Assembly (NCBI RefSeq): GCF_045032955.1
Contig: NZ_JBJFZU010000002.1
Coordinates: 496,001-560,000, forward strand
Direction of reading: 5' to 3'
Length of the DNA: 64,000 nucleotides
From: Ornithinicoccus sp045032955
GTDB lineage: Bacteria; Actinomycetota; Actinomycetes; Actinomycetales; Dermatophilaceae
The translations under genes were made by a program, and so were the position numbers. This document shows, in pieces, positions 17,988 through 26,581 of this stretch (positions are counted from its first letter, which is position 1; each line of letters starts with the position of its first letter). Below the pieces are notes generated by a model. The model worked only from the letters and a program-made list of their open reading frames with translations. It was not told where the DNA came from and searched no databases.

Positions 17988-18674
17988 TCAGGCGCCACGC
18001 CGTTCGGAAGCCAGGGCTGCCTCGACCATGGCCCGGATACGCCCGGGGTGGTCCAGGTCGGCCCACACCAGCCGGACGACGGTATAGCCGGCCCGGCGGA
18101 GGCGCAGCTCACGACGCTTCTCGGCCACGAGGTCCTCGGGGGAGGCGTACTTCGACATGCCGTCGAACTCGGCGATCACCCGGGTCCCCTCGATCAGGAA
18201 GTCCACCCGACCGAGGAACGTGCCGATGACGTCGCGGATCACGACCTGGGGCTGCGGGACGTAGCCGAGTGCCGCGAGGACCAGCCGGGTGAGGCTCTCC
18301 CCGGGCGACTCGGTCCGGGCGTCGACCAGCTCGGTCACCCGCTCCATCAGGGCGTGCGCCGGATGGTGCTCGCGACCGTCGAGGGTGCCGACCAGGTCGG
18401 CCGTGCTGACCATGCCGCGATGCAGCGCCGCGTCCGCCGCCACCACCCCCGCGTCCCGCCCGTGCAGCTCGGCGACCCCCATCACCACGAAGCGGGGCTC
18501 GAGCACGGCCACCCCGTTCAGCAGGGTGGAGCGCGCATCGGCATACCCCGTGTGGATGGTGTGGATCGCGGTCCTCCGGTGCTGCCCGGTGGCGCATCGG
18601 CACCCGTGCACCCGGTCGGAGAGGGACCGGATCAAGGGAAGACCGTGCAGGAGCGCGGCGCTGGTGTGGCTCAC
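17988..18674 (-). CDS. DUF559 (Vsr-like endonuclease fold) protein
   Basis: This 228-residue protein ends with a DUF559 domain, related to the very-short-patch repair endonuclease fold. The motif is GRVDFLIEGTRVIAEFDG, then EDLVAEKRRELRLRRAGY and VVRLVWADLDHP. The acidic and lysine residues fit a PD-(D/E)XK-type site. The N-terminal half (SHTSAALLHGLPL) is the middle part of proteins that usually begin with an AbiEi-like antitoxin helix-turn-helix. Here that part is in the upstream gene, whose TGA overlaps this GTG start (GTGA). It may be a genuine coupled pair or one gene split by a frameshift. The biological role of this family is unknown. Confidence 0.7.
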   Translation of the reverse strand: MSHTSAALLHGLPLIRSLSDRVHGCRCATGQHRRTAIHTIHTGYADARSTLLNGVAVLEPRFVVMGVAELHGRDAGVVAADAALHRGMVSTADLVGTLDGREHHPAHALMERVTELVDARTESPGESLTRLVLAALGYVPQPQVVIRDVIGTFLGRVDFLIEGTRVIAEFDGMSKYASPEDLVAEKRRELRLRRAGYTVVRLVWADLDHPGRIRAMVEAALASERRGA

Positions 18675-18970
18675 AGGACGTCCTTCGGCCAGGTGCGGGC
18701 GATGGCGGTGGCCCGCAGGACGTGTCGCTGCTCGGGGCCTGCCGAGCCGTAGCGTGCCCCGTCCACGAAGGATGCCCGTCCCGCCCGCACCAGGATCTTC
18801 CGGGAGACCAGCGTGCGGACCGTCTCCGGGCTGATGCCGAGGGCGGTGAGCTCCCGGCTGAGGACGGTGCCGTGCCCGGTGTCCAACGCCCGTTGCAGCA
18901 CCTCGAGCCGGCTGCGGTGGAGCTGCTGCTCCTCGGGGTCGTGCGGTGGGGGAGACGGGAGACGCGGCAT
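18671..18970 (-). CDS. AbiEi-like antitoxin N-terminal (wHTH) domain protein
   Basis: This 99-residue protein resembles the N-terminal winged-helix domain of type IV AbiEi-family antitoxins. It contains a helix-turn-helix (LSRELTALGISPETVRTLVSRKILVR) followed by ASFVDGARYG. In related actinobacteria this is normally fused to a DUF559 domain. Here the two parts lie in different frames joined by a GTGA overlap. The ATG at 18970 has an aagg element 8 nt upstream and is preferred to the GTG at 18991. No AbiEii-type nucleotidyltransferase toxin gene is adjacent. Confidence 0.65.
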   Translation of the reverse strand: MPRLPSPPPHDPEEQQLHRSRLEVLQRALDTGHGTVLSRELTALGISPETVRTLVSRKILVRAGRASFVDGARYGSAGPEQRHVLRATAIARTWPKDVL

Positions 18971-19037
18971 ACCTGCACCTTCCCGGGACACAGGTCCCGC
19001 CCGCAGAAATCGTCCACAGGGGGCGGCCCACCCGGGA

Positions 19038-19105
19038 CCGCGGTCACCTTAGCCGGACCTTCATCGCCCTATAGCGTGGTGGATTTCCGGCGAGGTTGAC
19101 CCCAC
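19038..19105. repeat. 68-bp palindromic element, copy 2 (degenerate, inverted)
   Basis: Aligned with the reverse complement of 17903-17970, this copy matches 54 of 68 positions, including 11 of the 12 central bases. The left arm is the better conserved. It lies between the AbiEi-like gene and the divergent dehydratase gene, upstream of both. Confidence 0.7.
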
Positions 19106-19187
19106 TCCGGGGGAAGGGAAGGGGGCGGGAGAAGGGGCCGGGGGCGGCGGGCTTGCGACTGTCAGAGGCTCACGTCAGGCTGCGGGT

Positions 19188-20198
19188 ATGCCCACCCCAC
19201 CGCTGCCGAGCTACGCCGACGTCGAGGACGCCGCGGCGGTGCTCGAGGGCGTGGCCCACCGGACCCCGGTGCTGACCTCCCGGCGGCTGGACGAGCTGGC
19301 CGGGTGCCGGTTGCTGCTCAAGGCGGAGCACCTGCAGCGGGTGGGGGCGTTCAAGTTCCGCGGCGCCTACACGGCGCTCTCCGCGCTGGGCGGCGGTCGG
19401 CGTGCCGCCGGCGTGGTCGCGTTCTCCTCCGGCAACCACGCCCAGGCCGTCGCGCTCGCCGCCCGCGAGCTGGGGATGCCCGCCACCATCGTGATGCCGC
19501 TGGACGCCCCGGAGCTCAAGGTCGCGGCGACACGGGGCTACGGCGCGCACGTGGTGCGCTACGACCGGTACACCGAGGACCGGGAGGAGATCGGGCGCGC
19601 GATCGCCGCCGAGAGCGGGGCGACGCTGGTCCCGCCCTACGACCACCCGCACGTCATCGCCGGGCAGGGCACCGCGGTCAAGGAGCTGGTCGAGGAGGTC
19701 GGTCCGCTCGACGTCCTCGTCACCCCGCTGGGCGGGGGAGGCCTGCTGTCCGGGTCGGCCCTGGCCGCGCGGGTGCTGGCTCCCGGAGCCCGGGTCTACG
19801 GGGTGGAGCCGGCGGCCGGGGACGACGGGAGGCGCTCGCTGGCGGAGGGCAGGATCGTGCACATCGAGACGCCCCGCACCATCGCCGACGGCGCCCAGAC
19901 CCAGCACCTGGGGGAGCTGACCTTCCCGATCCTGCGCGAGCACGTCGACGCCGTCGTCACTGCCACCGACGAGCAGCTGGTCAGCGCCATGCGGCTGGTG
20001 GCTGGGATGCTCAAGCAGGTGGTGGAGCCGACCGGAGTCCTCGGGCTCGCGGCGGTCCTCTCCGGCGCGGTGCCGGTGGGTCCGGGGGACCGGGTGGGGG
20101 TGGTCCTCACCGGGGGCAACATCGACCCGGCCTGGTTCGCCCGGCTCCTGGCCGGCGACGGTGAGAGCGGCACGCAGCAGCACACCTCGCGCACATAA
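19188..20198 (+). CDS. PLP-dependent threonine/serine dehydratase-like enzyme
   Basis: This 336-residue protein is a fold-type II PLP enzyme of the threonine dehydratase/serine racemase group. Lys56 in GAFKFRGA is the Schiff-base lysine. SSGNHAQ (about 80-86) binds the substrate carboxylate, and TPLGGGGLLSG binds the cofactor phosphate. It has no C-terminal ACT regulatory domain, so it fits the catabolic or short-form enzymes, including 3-hydroxyaspartate ammonia-lyases and serine racemases. CAGGCT lies 6 nt before the ATG, so it may be leaderless. It likely makes 2-oxo acids in the cytoplasm. Confidence 0.87.
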   Translation: MPTPPLPSYADVEDAAAVLEGVAHRTPVLTSRRLDELAGCRLLLKAEHLQRVGAFKFRGAYTALSALGGGRRAAGVVAFSSGNHAQAVALAARELGMPATIVMPLDAPELKVAATRGYGAHVVRYDRYTEDREEIGRAIAAESGATLVPPYDHPHVIAGQGTAVKELVEEVGPLDVLVTPLGGGGLLSGSALAARVLAPGARVYGVEPAAGDDGRRSLAEGRIVHIETPRTIADGAQTQHLGELTFPILREHVDAVVTATDEQLVSAMRLVAGMLKQVVEPTGVLGLAAVLSGAVPVGPGDRVGVVLTGGNIDPAWFARLLAGDGESGTQQHTSRT

Positions 20199-20204
20199 GA
20201 CAGA

Positions 20205-20238
20205 TATAACAACGTTCACGTTGTATAACAGGTATAAC
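20205..20238 (+). promoter_or_regulatory. AT-rich operator/promoter island with three TATAAC hexamers
   Basis: In a very GC-rich setting this stretch holds TATAAC three times (20205, 20224, 20233) and a perfect inverted repeat ACAACG-ttca-CGTTGT (20209-20224). It lies just upstream of the ATPase-MFS operon and is a probable -10 region with an overlapping operator. Confidence 0.6.
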
Positions 20239-20259
20239 CGTTCTTGAGGGGAGGGTGAC

Positions 20260-21366
20260 GTGCCCGGAAACCCGTTCCGGCCCAGCTTCGGCACCAGCCC
20301 ACGCGTGCTGGCCGGCCGCGCCGGGCTGCTCGACGAGTTCGACGTCGCCCTGGACGAGGGCCCCGGCTCACCGATGCGCTCCATCCTCATCAGCGGCCCC
20401 CGCGGGATGGGCAAGACGGTCGTGCTGAACGAGCTGGAGGACCGGGCCCGCACCCGGGGGTGGCACGTCGTCCGGTTGCCCGAGGGCCCCGGCATGGTCG
20501 AGGAGACCGAGCAGAGCCTGCTGCCCGGGCTGCTCGCCCGGGTCGACCCGGCCGCCGAGCAGCGCCGGGTCACCGGCGGCGGCATCCACGCCGTCGGCTC
20601 GATCAGCACCGAGATCGACCACGCCTACCCGCACACCCAGAGCCTGACGGCGATGCTGGCGCGGCTCGCGACGTTGGCGGCCGAGCGCGGCACCGGGGTG
20701 CTGCTGACCCTGGACGAGGTGCAGTCGGTGGAGGTGGCCGAGGTCTCCCGGCTGGCGTCGGCATACCAGCACCTGCTGCGCGACGACCACGAGATCGCCT
20801 TCGTCGGGGCCGGCCTGCCGGTGGGGATCGCCACCCTGCTCAAGCAGCGCGGCACCACCTTCCTGCGCCGCGCCGAGCGGCTGCAGCTTGGGCCGCTGGA
20901 CGAGGCCGAGGTCGCCGACGCCGCGGTGCGCACGGTCCGTGCGGCGGGCCGGGTGATCAGCCCGGAGGCGGTCCGGCTGCTGGTCCGGATCGCGCACGGC
21001 TACCCCTACCTGCTCCAGCTGGTCGGCTACCACGCCTGGCGCGCGGCCGGCACCGACGAGGTCATCACCGAGCGGGACGTCGAGCGGACCCGGGAGGTGG
21101 TCGTCGACCGGATGAGCCGGCTGGTGCACACCCCCGCGCTGCTCGACGTCCCGCCCGGGCAGCTGGACTACCTGCATGCGATGGCCCAGGACGACGGGCC
21201 CTCCGCCACCGGTCTGGTCGCCGAACGGCTCGGGGTGAGCAGGCAGCACGCCAACGTGGTCCGCACCCGGCTCATCGCCCGCGAGCTCATCGCACCGGTC
21301 GGCCACGGGCTGGTCGACGTGGCGCTGCCCTACCTGCGCGAGCACCTGCGGCGGGTCGGGGAGTGA
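20260..21366 (+). CDS. AAA/STAND-type ATPase with C-terminal winged helix
   Basis: This 368-residue ATP-binding protein has Walker A in ISGPRGMGKT (about 45-53), Walker B in LLTLDEVQ, and a sensor-like stretch EIAFVGAGLPVGI. A lid region carries YPYLLQLVGYHAWRA. The C terminus (GLVAERLGVSRQHANVVRTRLIARELI) looks like a winged helix-turn-helix. Similar proteins are annotated only as ATP-binding or orc1/cdc6-like. It may be a regulator of its operon. A ggggaggg Shine-Dalgarno site precedes the GTG start. Its stop overlaps the MFS start in GTGA, which ties the two functions together. Confidence 0.75.
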   Translation: MPGNPFRPSFGTSPRVLAGRAGLLDEFDVALDEGPGSPMRSILISGPRGMGKTVVLNELEDRARTRGWHVVRLPEGPGMVEETEQSLLPGLLARVDPAAEQRRVTGGGIHAVGSISTEIDHAYPHTQSLTAMLARLATLAAERGTGVLLTLDEVQSVEVAEVSRLASAYQHLLRDDHEIAFVGAGLPVGIATLLKQRGTTFLRRAERLQLGPLDEAEVADAAVRTVRAAGRVISPEAVRLLVRIAHGYPYLLQLVGYHAWRAAGTDEVITERDVERTREVVVDRMSRLVHTPALLDVPPGQLDYLHAMAQDDGPSATGLVAERLGVSRQHANVVRTRLIARELIAPVGHGLVDVALPYLREHLRRVGE

Positions 21367-22604
21367 GCGGGCCGTCCCCGGCGCGGGTCCCGGTCCCGCG
21401 CGAGATCTGGATCCTGGTCGGTGCCTCCTTCGTCATCGCGGTCGGCTTCGGGCTCATCTCCCCGGTGCTGCCCGGCTTCGCCCAGTCCTTCGACGTCGGG
21501 GCGACCGCCGCCACCGTCGTCGTCTCGGCCTTCGCGTTCTTCCGGTTGGTCTTCGCCCCGGCGGGCGGGGCGCTGGTGCAACGGCTGGGGGAGCGGCCCG
21601 TCTACCTCACCGGCCTGCTGATCGTCGCCGCGTCCTCCTTCGCGACCGCGTTCGCGCAGACCTACTGGCAGCTGCTGGTGTTCCGCAGCCTCGGCGGGAT
21701 CGGGTCGACCCTCTTCACCATCTCGGCGATCGCGCTGCTGGTCCGGCTGGCGCCGCCGACCATCCGCGGGCGGGTGTCCTCGCTGTGGGGAAGCTCGTTC
21801 ATCCTCGGCAGCATGCTGGGCCCGGTCCTGGGCGGGCTGATCGCCGGGTGGGGCACCCGCGTCCCCTTCGTCGTGTATGCCGTCGCCCTGGTCATCGCCT
21901 CCCTGGTCGTCGCCGTCGGTCTCGGTGGCGCCCGCCTGCGAGCCGCCCCCGAGGACGCCGACCGGCCGACCCTCAGTGTCCGGGAGGCCCTGCGGGACAA
22001 GGCCTACCGGGCGGCGCTGGCGTGCGGGGTGGCCAACGGCTGGGCCAACCTCGGGGTGCGGATGGCGGTCGTCCCGCTGCTGGCGGCGGCGGTGCTCGAC
22101 GAGCCCTGGGTGGCCGGGGCGACGCTGACGACGGCCGCCGCGGGCACCGCCGTCACCCTGCAGATCACCGGCCGGCTCGCCGACCGGCTGGGCCGCCGGC
22201 CGCTGATCATCGCCGGGATGGTCACCTCCGGCATCTCGCTCGGGCTGCTCGGGCTGGCCGTCGCTCCTGGGATCGAGGGAGCGACCGCTCTGACCCTGCT
22301 GCTGAGCCTCAGCCTGGTCTCGGGGATCGGGGCCGGGCTGGTCAACCCGGCGCAGCAGGCCGCGGTGGCCGATATCGTCGGCAACGAGCGCAAGGGCGGG
22401 ACGGTCCTGTCGACCTACCAGATGGCCACCGACGTCGGGGTCATCGCCGGCCCGGTGCTGATCGGGCTGGTCGTCGACCTGGCCGGCTTCGGTGCCGCGC
22501 TGGCGGTGACCGGGGTGGTGGCGGTGCTGGGCGGGCTGGTCTGGCTGCGTGCCCCCGAGACCCTCAGCCCTGCGGCGACCACTCGCTCGCGAGCATCGAC
22601 ATGA
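21363..22604 (+). CDS. MFS transporter, drug-efflux type
   Basis: This 413-residue permease has about 12 membrane segments. The motif A-like loop occurs in each half (QRLGERPVYLTG; DRLGRRPLIIAG), and the motif C-like helix of drug exporters is SSFILGSMLGPVLGG. It is probably a proton-coupled exporter of unknown substrate. It is translationally coupled to the ATPase gene upstream. Its 3' end overlaps the convergent GNAT gene by 41 bp. Confidence 0.85.
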   Translation: MSGPSPARVPVPREIWILVGASFVIAVGFGLISPVLPGFAQSFDVGATAATVVVSAFAFFRLVFAPAGGALVQRLGERPVYLTGLLIVAASSFATAFAQTYWQLLVFRSLGGIGSTLFTISAIALLVRLAPPTIRGRVSSLWGSSFILGSMLGPVLGGLIAGWGTRVPFVVYAVALVIASLVVAVGLGGARLRAAPEDADRPTLSVREALRDKAYRAALACGVANGWANLGVRMAVVPLLAAAVLDEPWVAGATLTTAAAGTAVTLQITGRLADRLGRRPLIIAGMVTSGISLGLLGLAVAPGIEGATALTLLLSLSLVSGIGAGLVNPAQQAAVADIVGNERKGGTVLSTYQMATDVGVIAGPVLIGLVVDLAGFGAALAVTGVVAVLGGLVWLRAPETLSPAATTRSRAST

Positions 22605-23142
22605 GGTGGCAGTCCACCCAGCCGTTGGCATACCGCAACGCCTCGCGCCGGGTCCCCTCCAGCACGAAGCCGACCTTCTCGTAGACCCGGCGGGCGCGCG
22701 GGTTGAAGGCGTAGACCTCGAGCTCGACCCGGTGCAGGCCGAGCTCGCCGAAGGCGTGCCCGACGCTCAACCGGGTCGCCTCGGTGCCCAGGCCCCCGTC
22801 CCTGGCCTCACCGATCCAGATCCGGAAACCGCAGGAGCGGTTCCCCGGGTCGTGGTCGGTGAGCAGGCTCTCGCCGACCGTCCGGCCGGTGGTGCGGTCC
22901 ACGATGGCCCACACCAGGCGGTCGTCGTCGGTGGCCCACCGGGCGTACACCCGCTGGAGCTCGGGCACGCCCAGGGTCATCCGACCGGTCTCGCTGTCGT
23001 CGTGGATCGACCCGGTCAGCCGGGCCACCTCGAGGTCGCCCATCAGCGCGTGCAGCCGCTCGACGTGCTCGGACCCGGCAGGCACCAGCTCGACGAGCTC
23101 CCCGGTGAGGGTGGGGGTGCGGGTGAGGTCCGGGTCGCTCAT
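22564..23142 (-). CDS. GNAT family N-acetyltransferase (RimJ/RimL type)
   Basis: This 192-residue acetyltransferase resembles RimJ/RimL enzymes that acetylate protein N termini or small amines. It contains WAIVDRTTGRTVGESLL, FRIWIGEARDGGLGTEATRLSVGHAF (the acetyl-CoA loop region), and LHRVELEVYAFNPRARRVYEKVGFVLEGTRREAL. The start overlaps the macro-domain stop in ATGA. Its target is unknown. It is not related to the GNAT gene at 26578. Confidence 0.85.
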   Translation of the reverse strand: MSDPDLTRTPTLTGELVELVPAGSEHVERLHALMGDLEVARLTGSIHDDSETGRMTLGVPELQRVYARWATDDDRLVWAIVDRTTGRTVGESLLTDHDPGNRSCGFRIWIGEARDGGLGTEATRLSVGHAFGELGLHRVELEVYAFNPRARRVYEKVGFVLEGTRREALRYANGWVDCHLMSMLASEWSPQG

Positions 23143-23654
23143 CCGACCGCCCGTTCGAACTCGGCCAGCACGTCCTCGCCGAAGAGGACGAAACGCACCT
23201 CCTGCACGTCGGGGACCTGCGCGGCGCAGCCACGGACGGTGTCGACCGCGATGTCGGCCACCTGGGCCGGGTCCCAGCCGTAGACCCCGGCGCTGATCGC
23301 CGGGAAGGCCACCGAGGTGGCGCCGATCTCCTGGGCAACCTCCAGGCTGCGTCGGAAGCAGGAGGCGAGCAGCTCCGGGTCGTCCTGCCCCCGGTGCCGG
23401 TTCGGCCCGACGGTGTGGATCACCCACCGGGCGGGCATCGCCCCGGCCCCGGTCGCGACGGCCTCGCCGACCGGCAGCCCGTCGTGCCAGCGGGCCGCCC
23501 GCACCCGGCGGCACTCCGCCAGCAGCTCGGGCCCGGCGGCACGGTGCATCGCGCCGTCCACCCCGCCCCCGCCGAGCAGGGTGGAGTTGGCAGCGTTGAC
23601 GACGGCGTCCACCGCGACGGTGGTGATGTCCGAGAGCTCGCAGCTGATCCGCAT
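23139..23654 (-). CDS. Macro domain (ADP-ribose-binding/hydrolase) protein
   Basis: This 171-residue protein is a single macro domain of the MacroD/YmdB type, which binds ADP-ribose and removes it from O-acetyl-ADP-ribose or modified acidic residues. Diagnostic are DAVVNAANSTLLGGGGVDGAMH near residues 17-38, ARWVIHTVGP, and VAFPAISAGVYGWD. GAGAAT-like GAGAAT lies 6 nt upstream of the ATG, consistent with a leaderless start. It forms an operon with the GNAT gene downstream. Confidence 0.9.
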   Translation of the reverse strand: MRISCELSDITTVAVDAVVNAANSTLLGGGGVDGAMHRAAGPELLAECRRVRAARWHDGLPVGEAVATGAGAMPARWVIHTVGPNRHRGQDDPELLASCFRRSLEVAQEIGATSVAFPAISAGVYGWDPAQVADIAVDTVRGCAAQVPDVQEVRFVLFGEDVLAEFERAVG

Positions 23655-23760
23655 GCGCCCATTCTCACGCGTGGTGGCCCGTCGAGCCCTCCGGAACGCC
23701 GTCGCGGTCGCTGGTGCCGTCGCCGGTGGCGGCGACGGGGGCGGTTGAGAGACTGGGCGG

Positions 23761-25440
23761 GTGAACGTCAGGAGCACACCCCGGCCGAGCAGCCCTCGCC
23801 CCTCGGTCACGGTCGCCCGGGTGCTCGAGGACCTCGGCAACACCTTCCTTCAGCCGATGGTCCTCGGCCTTCCGACCAGGGCGGTGGAGGGGGTGGTGAT
23901 CCACGACCCCGTCGACGACCAGCACTGGCCCGCCTCGCCGGTGGTCCTGGGGGTGGGGGTCAGCGGGGCCGGCCAGGTCGGCGACCTCGCCGAGCGGGTC
24001 GGGGCCCAGGGCGCCGCCCTGCTGATCCTGCGTGAGCCGGTCGAGACGGACGACGCCGCCCTGGCCGCCACCTGCCACCGGCACGGGATGACCGTGGCCG
24101 GCCTGACGCGGGGTGCCTCGTGGGCGCAGCTCACCGCCATGCTGCGCTCGCTGCTCTCCGAGGGCGACGTCGGCGGTGGTGACGACGAGACGATGGGCGG
24201 GCTGCCCTCCGGTGACCTCTTCGGTCTGGCCAACGCGATCAGCAGCCTGGTCGACGCCCCGGTGACGATCGAGGACCGCAGCTCCCGGGTGCTGGCCTTC
24301 TCCGGGCGGCAGGACGAGGCCGACCCGTCCCGGATCGAGACCATCCTGGAGCGGCAGGTGCCGGAGCGCTACGCCCGGCTGCTGGACGACCAGGGCTTCT
24401 TCTCCGACCTGTACGCCGCCGACCACCCGATGAGCATCCAGCTGCAGGGGCAGGAGGCCGTCAGCAAGCTGCGGGTGGCGATGGCGGTCCGCGCCGGCAC
24501 CGAGGTGCTGGGCTCGATCTGGGCCGCGGTCGACGAGGAGCTGAACCAGGAGCGCGCGGCCGCGCTGCAGGACGCCGCCAAGCTGGTGGCGCTGCACCTG
24601 CTGCGGATCCGGGCGGGCGCGGACGCCTCCCGCCGGATCCGGGCCGACCTGCTCGGAACGGCCCTCGAGGGCGGTGTCCGGGCGCGGCACGCGGTGACCC
24701 GCCTCGGGCTGGCCGGGGCCACCGTGGCGGTGCTCGCCATGCAGGTGGCCGAGGTGTCCGGTGGGACCTCGGGCGGGCGGGGCGACCTCACCGCGCTGGG
24801 ACACGACGCCGTCGAGAGGGAACGGCGCAGCGACGCGCTGGCCCTGCACCTGACCTCGGTCCACCCGAAGGCCGCGACCGCGCTGCTGGGGGAGGTCACC
24901 TACGGGCTGATCCCGGTCGCCGACGGGCTGGCGGCGGCGCAGCGGACCGCCCGCGACTTCGTTGCCCGCACCGGCCCGGGGTATGCCCCGCGCGTCGGGA
25001 TCGGTCCGCTGGCCACCGACGTCGACGGACTGGTGGCCGCCCGGCGGGGCGCCGACCGCGCCCTCCGGGTGCTGGTCGAGGGCGGGGCCGGCCCGGTCGG
25101 TGCCACGGTCGGCGCGGTGGCCGCCTACCCGGACGTGCAGATCCAGTCGTTCCTGCTGGACCTGCGGGACCGGCTGCTGTCCGACGACGAGCAGCCGAGC
25201 GGTCCCGTCTCCCGCCTGGTCGACCACGACCTCGCTCAACGGACCAGCTTCGTCGAGACGTTGCGGGCCTGGCTCGACGCGCACGGCGACGTGGCTTCCG
25301 CCGCGGGCTCGCTGCACATCCACGCCAACACGCTGCGCTACCGGTTGCGGCGGATCGAGAGCATCGGCCGGATGGACCTTACCGACCCCGAGGTGCGCTT
25401 CGCCGTGCAGCTGCACCTACGGCTGCTGCCCTCGTCCTGA
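23761..25440 (+). CDS. PucR-family transcriptional regulator
   Basis: This 559-residue protein has the PucR arrangement. An N-terminal sensory domain (to about 140, with VEGVVIHDP and GAALLILREP) is followed by a GAF-like region (SSLVDAPVTIEDRSSRVLAFSG). A GGDEF-related middle domain comes next, then a C-terminal helix-turn-helix (FVETLRAWLDAHGDVASAAGSLHIHANTLRYRLRRIE). PucR regulators respond to purine or amino-acid metabolites and activate adjacent catabolic genes. It converges on the N-succinylamino acid racemase-like gene with 19 bp between stops, and likely controls that trio and the divergent peptide operon. Confidence 0.85.
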   Translation: MNVRSTPRPSSPRPSVTVARVLEDLGNTFLQPMVLGLPTRAVEGVVIHDPVDDQHWPASPVVLGVGVSGAGQVGDLAERVGAQGAALLILREPVETDDAALAATCHRHGMTVAGLTRGASWAQLTAMLRSLLSEGDVGGGDDETMGGLPSGDLFGLANAISSLVDAPVTIEDRSSRVLAFSGRQDEADPSRIETILERQVPERYARLLDDQGFFSDLYAADHPMSIQLQGQEAVSKLRVAMAVRAGTEVLGSIWAAVDEELNQERAAALQDAAKLVALHLLRIRAGADASRRIRADLLGTALEGGVRARHAVTRLGLAGATVAVLAMQVAEVSGGTSGGRGDLTALGHDAVERERRSDALALHLTSVHPKAATALLGEVTYGLIPVADGLAAAQRTARDFVARTGPGYAPRVGIGPLATDVDGLVAARRGADRALRVLVEGGAGPVGATVGAVAAYPDVQIQSFLLDLRDRLLSDDEQPSGPVSRLVDHDLAQRTSFVETLRAWLDAHGDVASAAGSLHIHANTLRYRLRRIESIGRMDLTDPEVRFAVQLHLRLLPSS

Positions 25441-25459
25441 GGACGAGGAAGAACGGTGC

Positions 25460-26581
25460 TCAGGCCGGCAGGTCCACCGTGCCCGTGCTGAACCGCTCCA
25501 GCCGCTCCGGCAGCACCTCGACGCCGAAGCCGGGACCGGTCGGCACGTCCACCGCCCCGTCCCGCATCACGATCGGCTCGGTCACGTCCTCGGTGTAGAA
25601 GCGGTCCGACCCGGAGATGTCCCCGGGCAGGACGAAGCCCGGCAGCGCGGCCAGCGCCGCGTTGGCGGCCCGGCCCACACCGGTCTCCAGCATCCCGCCG
25701 CACCAGACGGGTATGCCGTTGGCCCGGGCCAGGTCGTGGATGCGCCGGGCCTCCAGGTAGCCGCCGACCCGGCCCGGCTTGACGTTGATGACGGAGGTCG
25801 CGCCGAGCGCGATCGCGTCCGCCGCGACCTCGGCCGAGACGATCGACTCGTCCAGGCAGATGGGCGTGCGCACCTGCCGTGCCAGCTCGGCGTGCTGACG
25901 CAGGTCGGCCTCCCCGAGCGGCTGCTCGATGAGGAGCAGGTCGAACTCGTCGAGACGGCGCAGCAGACCGACGTCGGCCAGGGTGTAGGCCGCGTTCGCG
26001 TCCACCTGGAACGGCAGGTCGTCCCCGAAGGCCTCCCGGACGGCCCGGACCGGGCCCAGGTCGCTGCCCGGCTGGATCTTGAGCTTGATCCGGGCATACC
26101 CCTGGTCGAGGAACTCGCCGACCACCCGGACGGTCTCCTCGCCGGAGGGCTGGATCCCGACGGAGACCCCGCTGGGGACGCTGGTCCGCACCGCGCCCAG
26201 GTAGTCGGCGAAGGAGACGTCGCGGGCCCGCAGCTGGGCGTCCAGGACCGCCATCTCCAGGGCGGCCTTGGCCATCGGGTGCCCGACCACGTGCCGCAGG
26301 TGCCAGGCGACGGTCTCCGCGGTGAGGTCCTCGACCGCGAGCAGGGCCGGCGCCAGCCACCGGCGGGTGACCTCGACCGCCCCGGACAGGTGCTCCGGCG
26401 AGTAGAGCGGCGCCTCCATCGCCACGCACTCGCCCCACCCGGTCACCTCGCGGCCGTCCGTCGTCCGGGTCCGGGCCTCCACCAGGTAGCAGCTGCGCAC
26501 CGTGGTGGTGGCGAACGAGGTGGTGAACGGGGAGCGCAGCGGCATCTCGATCAGGTGCAGGCGCAGGCTGGTCAGTCTCAT
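25460..26581 (-). CDS. N-succinylamino acid racemase/OSBS-like enolase-superfamily enzyme
   Basis: This 373-residue protein belongs to the muconate-lactonizing subgroup of the enolase superfamily, close to N-succinylamino acid racemase/o-succinylbenzoate synthase. All catalytic positions are visible: KxK at Lys166/Lys168 (RIKLKI), metal ligands Asp194 (FQVDANAAY), Glu219 (LLIEQPL) and Asp244 (ICLDESI), and Lys268 (INVKPGRVGG). An OSBS role alone is possible, but no menaquinone genes are near. The adjacent GNAT and M20 genes match the NSAR pathway for D- to L-amino acid conversion. The start overlaps the GNAT stop in ATGA. Confidence 0.85.
   Translation of the reverse strand: MRLTSLRLHLIEMPLRSPFTTSFATTTVRSCYLVEARTRTTDGREVTGWGECVAMEAPLYSPEHLSGAVEVTRRWLAPALLAVEDLTAETVAWHLRHVVGHPMAKAALEMAVLDAQLRARDVSFADYLGAVRTSVPSGVSVGIQPSGEETVRVVGEFLDQGYARIKLKIQPGSDLGPVRAVREAFGDDLPFQVDANAAYTLADVGLLRRLDEFDLLLIEQPLGEADLRQHAELARQVRTPICLDESIVSAEVAADAIALGATSVINVKPGRVGGYLEARRIHDLARANGIPVWCGGMLETGVGRAANAALAALPGFVLPGDISGSDRFYTEDVTEPIVMRDGAVDVPTGPGFGVEVLPERLERFSTGTVDLPA

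Noticed and set aside
17903..19105. Insertion sequence or integrated element with a transposase
   Set aside because: The bracketing palindromes suggest a cassette, but neither enclosed gene resembles a transposase or integrase and no target duplication is apparent.
25460..26581. Menaquinone gene menC
   Set aside because: The enolase could be an OSBS, but no other men genes are nearby, and the overlapping GNAT and adjacent M20 genes fit the NSAR pathway better. A dual activity cannot be excluded.
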